Source: Lentisphaeria bacterium (lineage in GTDB: Bacteria; Verrucomicrobiota; Lentisphaeria; JABSQK01; UBA12247). From it: a DNA stretch of 12,962 bases. Shown here piece by piece: positions 6,671 through 12,576 of the stretch. Below the pieces are notes generated by a model. The model did no database searches and was not told where the DNA came from. It saw only the letters and a program-made list of their open reading frames with translations. The translations under genes were made by a program, and so were the position numbers. Positions within the stretch are counted from its first letter, which is position 1. Every line of letters starts with the position of its first letter. The stretch is taken from positions 1 to 12,962 of the forward strand of contig DMTJ01000171.1 in NCBI GenBank assembly GCA_003477185.1. Direction: 5' to 3'.

Positions 6671-8479
6671 ATGTCGAATATAAGTACGAGTGGTTTGCAC
6701 AGCCACCGATTCGAAATACTCATGGATGCCGGCTGCGGTGCTCAAAAAGCGGGTGACATCCTGATTCGCGCACTGGCCTGGCACGGTTGCCGTGTGTACA
6801 GCGAGCCAGTGATTCCCGCCGAGATCAGCCCGCCCGTGCGCACGCCCCCGGCTCTTTCCGGTGCCGTGATTCGTATAGCCAGCGCACCGATCCAATCCAT
6901 TGGCAATGCCACAGAGGTGATTCTCGCCCAGCATGAGATGAATCTGGAGACCCGGATGCTCGATGGCGAGTATGCGGCGGACGTGATCGTGTTGCTGGAT
7001 GCGCATGACAGCAAGCGCCACGGCGATGCCTATGACCGCGTCATTCGGCAGGTCGACGCAGCGGGAGGTTCAGTCCAGCTGTTTACGGTGGTCCCCGAGG
7101 CTGAGGCGCTGATTCGATCGTTGAAGGGCGCCGGGCGAAATCTCTACTACGTGGGCATCCTTTCCGGCGTTTACGGGATTGACGAGGACCACGTGGTGCA
7201 GGCGATTCGCAGAGTCTTTTCTCGCCTGAGCGCCGAAAAACTTGCGCTTAATCTGGAGCTGTTTCATTACGGGCGGAGTCATGCGCCAGCGCTGGGATGC
7301 GTGCTGCCGGTTTGCGCTGAGAGGCTCGAATCTCCGATTCTGCTGGATGGCAATCAAGCGATCTCGGCCGGCGCGATTGACGCTGGCTTCCGCTTTCTTT
7401 CCGGCTACCCGATTACGCCCGCCAGTTCCATCCTGCATGCGCTTGCGCACGATCTCCCGCGGTGCGGTGGCATGGTCCATCAGGCAGAGGACGAGATTGC
7501 GGCTGTTGGGGCTATGCTCGGCGCATACTTTGGCGGTACGCCGTCCTTTACCGTGACCTCGGGGCCGGGCTTTAGTCTCAAGCAGGAGTTTCTCGGCTAC
7601 GCGCAGATGGCCGAGCTGCCTGGCGTGGTGGTGGATGTGCAACGGGCCGGGCCATCGACCGGGATGCCGACCAAGACCGAACAATCGGACCTGGAGATTG
7701 CCGTGCACGGCAGGCATGGCCAGAACGCGGCGATCGTTCTTAGCGTGGCCAATGTCAGCGACTGTTTCTACGCCCCGCATGTGGCGCGTTATCTGGCCGA
7801 GACGCTTCGGACGCCGATCACCATCCTGAGTGACTTTCATGTCGCCAACAGCTTTGGCGTGGTGAACGAGATGCGCAGCTGCCAACTGGACGATGTTGCG
7901 GACATCGCAACAGACGTTCTGGAGCGCTTCGACCTGCAACCACTCGCCGTCGCACCGCTGATTCATCCGAATCAGGCCGCGCCCGGGCACTCGCCGGATA
8001 TGCGCCGCATTACTGGTCTCAACACGGACTCCGAGGGATCAATCTCCTACCGTGCGGAGACCGCACAGCAGGCCCACGCGACGCGCGTAGCAAAATTAGA
8101 TGCGGTGCGCGATGCACTGGCCGTGCCTACCATCCACGGCGATACCGCGGCCGGTGTTCTTTTATGTGGTTGGGGAAGCTCACGCGGGGCGTTGTACGAA
8201 GCCGTGGATGAGCTCGCGGCAGCCGGAGTTCGGATCGCTGGTATGCATTTCCATACGGTTTTCCCGCTGCCGCAGGCACTTACTTCTGTGCTGCACGGCT
8301 ATGATCAAGTATTTACGGTGGAGCAGGCATACGGTGATGCGCGGCATCCAGGGCCGTTCGCCGCGCTGCTGCGCCAAGAAACTGCTTGCGATGTCCGCAC
8401 TTTGGTCGGCCAAGCCACCGGACGCCCCCTGACCCCGGGCACAATTGTAGACGCGGTAAAGGAGGGGGCACATGGCTGA
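6671..8479 (+). CDS. korA: 2-oxoacid:ferredoxin oxidoreductase, fused gamma-alpha subunit
   Basis: With KorB this forms a CoA-dependent 2-oxoacid:ferredoxin oxidoreductase, probably acting on 2-oxoglutarate. It releases CO2 and makes acyl-CoA plus reduced ferredoxin. The 602 residues combine an N-terminal gamma domain (about 13-200) with an alpha subunit (about 222-602). Alpha landmarks are GYPITP (245-250), QAEDEIAAVGA (271-281), TSGPG (297-301) and QRAGPSTGMPTKTEQSDL (324-341). The gamma domain is divergent: the usual G-x-G-GQG start reads DAGCGAQKAGDIL, and the usual SRIRGG block is replaced by a Pro-rich EISPPVRTPPALSG. The start lies 18 bases after the RNase stop, with a weak ribosome site. 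The substrate (2-oxoglutarate, pyruvate or another oxoacid) cannot be fixed from sequence alone. Confidence 0.92.
   Translation: MSNISTSGLHSHRFEILMDAGCGAQKAGDILIRALAWHGCRVYSEPVIPAEISPPVRTPPALSGAVIRIASAPIQSIGNATEVILAQHEMNLETRMLDGEYAADVIVLLDAHDSKRHGDAYDRVIRQVDAAGGSVQLFTVVPEAEALIRSLKGAGRNLYYVGILSGVYGIDEDHVVQAIRRVFSRLSAEKLALNLELFHYGRSHAPALGCVLPVCAERLESPILLDGNQAISAGAIDAGFRFLSGYPITPASSILHALAHDLPRCGGMVHQAEDEIAAVGAMLGAYFGGTPSFTVTSGPGFSLKQEFLGYAQMAELPGVVVDVQRAGPSTGMPTKTEQSDLEIAVHGRHGQNAAIVLSVANVSDCFYAPHVARYLAETLRTPITILSDFHVANSFGVVNEMRSCQLDDVADIATDVLERFDLQPLAVAPLIHPNQAAPGHSPDMRRITGLNTDSEGSISYRAETAQQAHATRVAKLDAVRDALAVPTIHGDTAAGVLLCGWGSSRGALYEAVDELAAAGVRIAGMHFHTVFPLPQALTSVLHGYDQVFTVEQAYGDARHPGPFAALLRQETACDVRTLVGQATGRPLTPGTIVDAVKEGAHG
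8053..8065. repeat. Degenerate copy of the palindrome (inside korA)
   Basis: TGCGGAGACCGCA differs from the consensus by one base and so loses the GANTC core. It is read as GCG GAG ACC GCA (Ala-Glu-Thr-Ala), again in the same codon phase. It may be a decaying copy or chance. Confidence 0.4.
8459..8465 (+). promoter_or_regulatory. Strong ribosome binding site of korB
   Basis: AAGGAGG lies six bases before the korB ATG, inside the last codons of korA. It fixes the korB start and ensures both subunits are translated from one mRNA. Confidence 0.85.
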
Positions 8480-9338
8480 TTCTACTATGGAGGCACCGCG
8501 TTGGTGCAAAGGCTGTGGCGACTTTGGCATTCTGTCTGCCCTCAAGAATGACATGGCCGCGTCCGGGATTGCGCCGGAGCAGACCGTCCACGTGTCAGGG
8601 ATTGGCTGTTCAGGCCGCGTCCCGAACTACATCAACTCCTACGGCGCGCATACGCTGCACGGCCGAGCCATTCCGTTTGCGACCGGGTTGATCCTGACCC
8701 GTCCGGAGTTGCAGGTGTATATCGAGTCTGGCGACGGCGACGCGCTTAGCATCGGCGGAAATCACCTGCTGCACGGCATCAACAAGAACGTCAACTGCGT
8801 CTTTGTGTTGTTCAACAACGAGCTTTACGCGTTGACCAAGAGCCAGACCTCGCCAACCACACGGCAAGGACACCCGACCAACACGCAGCCCGACGGCACT
8901 TGGCTGCCGCCCATTAACCCACTGCGTATCGTGCTGGGCTTCTCGCCCTCGTTTGTGGCCAATACCGCGGACTGGATGAGCGATCATTTGGCGCATACGC
9001 TCGCTGCTGCGCGAGAGCATCAAGGCTTTTCGTTCGTGCACGTGTTTCAACGCTGCCCGCACTATGACCCGAACGCCTTCAACCACCGGGACCGAAGCTG
9101 GCCGGTATTCCTGACCGACGAGGCCGGGATTCCACCCGACAAGCGTTACAAAGACGCGGCGAACGAGGCCCACGACCCGACGGATTATCATGCTGCGATG
9201 CGGCTTGCGGACTCCGCACATACGCACTTTGGCCTAATCTACAAAGACGCGGACAAGCCGCGTTACGATAGCATTTTACAGGCCGCTGCGAGTGGTTCGG
9301 CACCCGAGAGTGAACTGCTGGCCCACTTCCGGTTGTAG
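8472..9338 (+). CDS. korB: 2-oxoacid:ferredoxin oxidoreductase, beta (TPP) subunit
   Basis: This is the catalytic subunit that binds thiamine pyrophosphate and one [4Fe-4S] cluster. The 288-residue length is typical. The four cluster Cys are visible: Cys12 and Cys15 (WCKGCGDFG), Cys46 (GIGCSGR) and Cys195 (RCPHYDPN). The TPP motif starts with GDGDALSIGGNH (88-99) and continues to LFNNELYALTKSQ (113-125), close to the 2-oxoglutarate/pyruvate ferredoxin oxidoreductase pattern. It overlaps korA by eight bases. No separate delta (ferredoxin-like) subunit follows, so electrons should go directly to a free ferredoxin, as in two-subunit enzymes. The gene is the last of the plus-strand unit and converges with purO. 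Confidence 0.95.
   Translation: MADSTMEAPRWCKGCGDFGILSALKNDMAASGIAPEQTVHVSGIGCSGRVPNYINSYGAHTLHGRAIPFATGLILTRPELQVYIESGDGDALSIGGNHLLHGINKNVNCVFVLFNNELYALTKSQTSPTTRQGHPTNTQPDGTWLPPINPLRIVLGFSPSFVANTADWMSDHLAHTLAAAREHQGFSFVHVFQRCPHYDPNAFNHRDRSWPVFLTDEAGIPPDKRYKDAANEAHDPTDYHAAMRLADSAHTHFGLIYKDADKPRYDSILQAAASGSAPESELLAHFRL
9206..9218. repeat. HIP1-like palindrome, copy 4 (inside korB)
   Basis: TGCGGACTCCGCA in korB is read as GCG GAC TCC GCA, encoding Ala-Asp-Ser-Ala, in the same codon phase as the proC and RNase copies. Confidence 0.8.
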
Positions 9339-9348
9339 GTGCTGCACC

Positions 9349-9364
9349 AGCGGGTACGCCCGTT
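9349..9364. terminator. Weak hairpin between korB and purO
   Basis: A six-pair stem (AGCGGG with CCCGTT, one G-T pair) closes a TACG loop 11 bases after the korB stop. The convergent gene order calls for a terminator here, but there is no T-run after the stem on either strand, so the assignment is weak. Confidence 0.3.
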
Positions 9365-9491
9365 ACAGTGGCGCGGGTCTTGCCGAGCGAAGGTTCAGGC
9401 CCAACGGGTCAAAGGATAAGACTTCGCTTTCTGTAACGAAAACTTCGCAGAAGAAGATCCTGATTCCGATGAAAGCTGGCGGCGCGCCGGG

Positions 9492-10124
9492 TCAGCCGCG
9501 AACGGCAATGTCGTAGCTGGTGGCTCCTGTCGCTACGCCGCAGGCCGCAGTGATCGGCCTCTCTAGATCGGCAAAGGCCCCTCGACCCATGATGTAGGCG
9601 CAGGCGTCATCTCCGCTGGCGCAGTCGAAGCTGTCGTCTGCGTAGTCGCCAGGGACGGTGTGCTCATAGGTGGCCACGTACCAAGCCTGGCCAGCGCCGA
9701 TGGGCAGACAACGAACGAGAAGCTCGTTCGCCCGGACAATGCCGAGATAGCCGCACTCATCGGCTGTGTCGACAATGGCTGCAATGCGCGGTGTCGAGAG
9801 GTGATCGTGCTCAAAATCCATCCCGTGCAGCACGGAGGCCAGGGCATCGCGTGGCGAAGCTCCGTCGGAGAGCTTGCCAGCAATCGGGTCGGTGTGCGAG
9901 CCGTTGCTCACCACCAACCGGGTCCCGACCTGCATCAGGCAGCTGTAGGCAATGTACGGATTCTTGTGAATGTCGTTCTCATGGCCTGGCTTGGGCACGA
10001 TGGCTGCACTGCTCTCGAGCAGATTGGCCTGACGGTTCGGGAAGGACCGGGAGGAGACGCGATACATGCCAGCGACGTTGCCAGCTTGAGTGCGAGCAAT
10101 CGAAACGATGCGACCTACATACAT
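9492..10124 (-). CDS. purO: Archaeal-type IMP cyclohydrolase (PurO family)
   Basis: PurO closes the purine ring by converting FAICAR to IMP, the last step of de novo purine synthesis. Most bacteria use the unrelated bifunctional PurH for this. The family pattern is clear over the full 210 residues: MYVGRIVSI at the start, YRVSSRSFPNRQ (21-32), NPYIAY (55-60), VVSNGSHTDPIAGK (71-84), STPRIAA (110-116) and ATYEHTVP (151-158). I chose the ATG at 10124 because AGGAG lies seven bases upstream and archaeal homologues begin the same way. The in-frame start at 10190 adds residues that match nothing. It follows yqeY by 10 bases. An IMP cyclohydrolase-like Ntn-type protein with another substrate remains possible. 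Confidence 0.85.
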   Translation of the reverse strand: MYVGRIVSIARTQAGNVAGMYRVSSRSFPNRQANLLESSAAIVPKPGHENDIHKNPYIAYSCLMQVGTRLVVSNGSHTDPIAGKLSDGASPRDALASVLHGMDFEHDHLSTPRIAAIVDTADECGYLGIVRANELLVRCLPIGAGQAWYVATYEHTVPGDYADDSFDCASGDDACAYIMGRGAFADLERPITAACGVATGATSYDIAVRG

Positions 10125-10130
10125 GACGAT

Positions 10131-10137
10131 TCTCCTA
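10131..10137 (-). promoter_or_regulatory. Ribosome binding site of purO overlapping the yqeY stop
   Basis: On the minus strand TAGGAGA combines the yqeY stop codon with the ribosome site of purO, seven bases before its ATG. It decides the purO start and ties its translation to yqeY. Confidence 0.8.
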
Positions 10138-10596
10138 CAACGCTGCGAGCGTGGATTTGACCAAGGCTGCGACGACGCGGTTATCCGCATCTTTACCGGA
10201 GGCCGCGACGAGGCCCTTGAGTGCCTTCATAACGCCACCCATGTCGCGCTGGCTGGTGGCACCAGTCTCGCTCACGGCTTGGGCCACAAGCGCGGCAAGC
10301 TCGTCTTCGCTAAGAGCTGCGGGCAAGTAGGCCTGTAGCACGTCAATTTGCGCCTGCTCTTTCTCGGCCAACTCTGTACGGCCAGCTTCGGAGAACATGG
10401 TGATGCTGTCTTGGCGCTGCTTGATCAGACGCTTAATAAAGCCAGTGACATCTGCATCTGAGATCTCCTGATCGGCACCGCTCTTGTTGAACTTGATAAT
10501 CTCGCCACGTAGCGCGCGGATGGACGCGAGTTTCACTTGATCTTTGTCACGCATGGCTTGTTTGAGATCGGCATTTACCTGGTCTGCAAGACTCAT
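10135..10596 (-). CDS. yqeY: YqeY family protein (GatB/YqeY domain)
   Basis: This is a 153-residue cytoplasmic protein of the YqeY family. The family shares a helical domain with the tail of the GatB amidotransferase subunit; its own role is not established. The pattern is typical: an N-terminal helix (LADQVNADLKQAMRDKD), then LASIRALRGEI, a middle block with FIKRLIKQRQDSI and DVLQAYLPAALSEDEL, and a C-terminal domain with DMGGVMKALK and GKDADNRVVAALVK. Length is as usual. The start overlaps the zinc-ribbon gene by ATGA, and purO follows. No gatA, gatB or gatC lies nearby. Confidence 0.94.
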   Translation of the reverse strand: MSLADQVNADLKQAMRDKDQVKLASIRALRGEIIKFNKSGADQEISDADVTGFIKRLIKQRQDSITMFSEAGRTELAEKEQAQIDVLQAYLPAALSEDELAALVAQAVSETGATSQRDMGGVMKALKGLVAASGKDADNRVVAALVKSTLAAL

Positions 10597-10982
10597 GGGT
10601 TTGCTCCGTTTTGTATGGGTGTATGAATGGCGGCCTGCGCGGTGATGGGCCGCTGGCGAGTTCTATCGCTTAGTTTGAGGTGATAGCGCGCTAGCCAAGG
10701 ATAACAAAGCCAGGCGATGGCCATCATGGCAAGTAGGGAGCAGCCCGCACCAAGCCAGCCAGACTGCCAGGCGAAAAAGGCGGTGAGCAGCGTCGAGCCT
10801 CCGCCGAGGACTAGCTTCACTAGCCCCTCATGCTGCGTATCGAACATGAGCTGGGCGCAGCAGGCAGCACACTCAAGTTCGGCACGGAACGCGGAGGCGC
10901 GGGGCAAGCGGCTCTGGCATTGCGGGCAATGCCCATTGCGAATGGGCAGGGAACCGCGACTGAACGGTCGGGCGTCGCTCAT
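10593..10982 (-). CDS. Small zinc-ribbon protein with two membrane helices
   Basis: I do not recognise the family of this 129-residue protein. It has an N-terminal zinc ribbon: CPQC at 19-22 and CAAC at 38-41, with an extra Cys at 42. This gives CxxC-x15-CxxC, the spacing of a treble-clef or rubredoxin-type knuckle. Two hydrophobic helices follow at about 54-72 and 77-98, ending in a basic cytoplasmic tail. Both starts and stops are fixed by ATGA overlaps with mscS upstream and yqeY downstream, which supports it as a real gene. A role as a membrane-tethered metal or nucleic-acid binding protein is only a guess. Confidence 0.75.
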   Translation of the reverse strand: MSDARPFSRGSLPIRNGHCPQCQSRLPRASAFRAELECAACCAQLMFDTQHEGLVKLVLGGGSTLLTAFFAWQSGWLGAGCSLLAMMAIAWLCYPWLARYHLKLSDRTRQRPITAQAAIHTPIQNGANP

Positions 10983-11881
10983 GATTCCTGCGGGATAAGG
11001 TGGACATCGCGTTGTGGAAATGGGATCGTGATTCCGGCTTCAGCTAGGCCATCGAAGACTGCGAGATTCACGGTGTACATGACCTCGAAGTAGCTCGGCG
11101 TAGAGACCCAGTAACGATAATGAATGCTTACCGATGAGTCTGCGAACTCGCCGACACCGACCAGCGGCGGCGGGTCTTGGAGAACGCCTTCGTCGGCTGC
11201 AATAATCTTCTCGATGACTGAAATCGCCTCGCGCGGGGCATCGCCATAGCTGATGCCGATGACGCCCTCGACCAGTCTGCGGCCTTTCGAGTTATGCATC
11301 ACCTGGCCGAACACTTCCTTGTTCGGGACGATAATTTCGATGCCGTCTTCGTCACAGAGGACAGTGTAGCCGAGCTTGACTTCGACGACGACGCCCTCTA
11401 CGCCTGAAACGGCTACGGTATCATCGACGACGAATGGTCGCAGAAAGATGATCGCCAAGCCGCTGCCGAAGTTGCTTAGTGGGCCCTGAACGGCGATGCT
11501 GGCACCAAAGGCCAGCGCGCCAAGCGCAGCGAGAATCGGGGCAATGGTGATGCCAAATTTTCCCAAGGCGACCACGAAGGCAAAACCGACGACCGAACCG
11601 CGCATGCAGCTGGCAATAAAGCGCGAGAGGGTGACGTCGAAATTACGACGCTCGAGGAAGCGCAGCAGGATGTGGCTGAGAATGCGGGCCACTATCGTGC
11701 CGAGAACGAGCACAACCAACGCGCCTACAATTTGTAGGCTGTAGGAAGTTAGGAAATCGGTCAATGTTTCCACAACTCGCTTGAGAACGTCAATTTCTTC
11801 GACAGAAGGCGCTCCTGCAGATGCATCGACGGCTGCGTCAGCGATTGCTTGTGCGGTAACGGGTGGTTCATCAGGGGGCAC
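10979..11881 (-). CDS. MscS family small-conductance mechanosensitive channel
   Basis: This inner-membrane channel opens under membrane tension and releases solutes during osmotic downshock. The 300 residues are close to E. coli MscS in size. Three membrane helices lie at about 49-72, 91-110 and 113-148. The third is the Gly/Ala-rich pore helix (AALGALAFGASIAVQGPLS), followed by NFGSGLAIIFLRPF. The beta domain starts at VVDDTVAVSGVEG. The C-terminal domain ends in GITIPFPQRDVHL, a family hallmark. The start is a GTG at 11881: a TGA lies 12 bases upstream in frame and no ATG is available before the first helix. An N-terminal ~40 residues are Ala-rich and not conserved. It leads the mscS-zinc ribbon-yqeY-purO unit. 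Its promoter in the gap upstream is not recognisable. Confidence 0.94.
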   Translation of the reverse strand: MPPDEPPVTAQAIADAAVDASAGAPSVEEIDVLKRVVETLTDFLTSYSLQIVGALVVLVLGTIVARILSHILLRFLERRNFDVTLSRFIASCMRGSVVGFAFVVALGKFGITIAPILAALGALAFGASIAVQGPLSNFGSGLAIIFLRPFVVDDTVAVSGVEGVVVEVKLGYTVLCDEDGIEIIVPNKEVFGQVMHNSKGRRLVEGVIGISYGDAPREAISVIEKIIAADEGVLQDPPPLVGVGEFADSSVSIHYRYWVSTPSYFEVMYTVNLAVFDGLAEAGITIPFPQRDVHLIPQES

Positions 11882-12034
11882 GAGTTGGTCTCACGACAGG
11901 TTTTGCAATGTTCGCAACAGTGAACCATGCCGCATGAATGGGAATCAGAGTTGCAGTAAGAAGGCGATCTCTTAATAGGCTTGCGGCTTCGAGGCTCCCG
12001 TTCTACAGGCGCGCCACGAGTGCTTTGCGCGGTC

Positions 12035-12340
12035 ATGACCGACATATTCGTAGGCATCAAAAATCTCGCCATCGCCGACGTGGCGCGGATCGCCGGTAGC
12101 CATCAGGGCCTGATCCGGCTCGGCTCTGGTACGGTCTAGCAGGTGTCTCCCGACCTTAACATGATCGACAACTAGCGGGTTAGGCTGACCTTCAAGAACC
12201 TGGCAAACTTCGACGATCTGGAGGCGATTCCCAGTGGGCTGGGCCTAGAGCTGCATCGCCCCGAGTTTGATGCCGCCGCGCAGATTCGCTTCGATCGCGA
12301 AGGCAAGAAGGTCAAGGTGTCAGTGGAGCCTGGAGAATAG
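12035..12340 (+). pseudogene. Decayed reading frame with two in-frame TAG codons
   Basis: One frame of 102 codons runs from an ATG at 12035 to a TAG at 12338. It is interrupted by TAG at 12137 (codon 35) and 12173 (codon 47). The residues between look protein-like throughout. The last part reads RLTFKNLANFDDLEAIPSGL, then a charged beta-like stretch RFDREGKKVKVSVEPGE. The frame does not shift, so two point changes could explain the damage. I cannot name the family. It may be the tail end of a larger lost gene, because the frame is also open for some bases before the ATG. Chance coding-like sequence is the alternative. Confidence 0.4.
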
Positions 12341-12426
12341 CAGGCCGTTGATGCAGCTTAGGGACATGCGATATGCATCGCCGTTATTGTAGGCGTCTGG
12401 CCAGCTTTGGGGGCGAGGGGATGTGG

Positions 12427-12443
12427 GCTGGCGGGCCGCCAGC
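12427..12443. repeat. Perfect GC-rich hairpin
   Basis: GCTGGCGG and CCGCCAGC face each other across a single base, which gives about seven closed pairs. A second palindrome (CGGGCGCCCG, 12461-12470) and an inverted repeat GAATCT/AGATTC (12472-12477 and 12490-12495) follow. None is followed by a T-run, so a classic terminator is unlikely. Confidence 0.45.
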
Positions 12444-12511
12444 GCTCCCAGTGCTTGATGCGGGCGCCCGGGAATCTGGGCCAGCTGTAAGATTCTTAGT
12501 GAAGGAACGTA

Positions 12512-12539
12512 TTTTACCTGAGAACAGTGGTGTTATATT
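12512..12539 (+). promoter_or_regulatory. Probable promoter of the secreted-protein gene
   Basis: TATATT at 12534-12539 is preceded by TGT, an extended -10. TTTACC at 12513-12518 or TTTTAC one base earlier gives a weak -35 at 15-16 bases. Transcription would begin near 12546, about 30 bases before the ATG. Confidence 0.5.
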
Positions 12540-12576
12540 GCCGCCCACGCAAGCGCACCGTTTTAAGGTCGAAAGT

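Larger units (their letters stand above)
11882..12576. other. Gap of about 700 bases without an intact gene
   Basis: The stretch separates the divergent mscS gene and the secreted-protein gene. Bases 11882-12034 show no convincing gene on either strand. Bases 12035-12340 hold a decayed frame, 12427-12495 several hairpins, and 12512-12539 a promoter. No copy of the 13-base palindrome lies here. Confidence 0.6.

Noticed and set aside
7070..7990. Minus-strand frame of 306 codons inside korA
   Set aside because: It lies entirely antisense to conserved KorA motifs and has the His/Arg-rich composition typical of shadow frames in GC-rich DNA.
8610..9227. Minus-strand frame of 205 codons inside korB
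   Set aside because: It is antisense to the TPP and cluster motifs of KorB and shows no family pattern.
11761..12072. Minus-strand frame with a Cys-rich run (CGMVHCCEHCKTC) upstream of mscS
   Set aside because: It overlaps the start of mscS in another frame, has no ribosome site, and its two halves differ in composition. The Cys cluster is likely chance.
12137..12175. Pyrrolysine or other TAG recoding in the broken frame
   Set aside because: Nothing in the window suggests pyrrolysine use, several genes here (for example korB and yqeY) end in TAG normally, and decay is simpler.
12461..12470. CGGGCGCCCG as a terminator
   Set aside because: It is short, has almost no loop, and no T-run follows.
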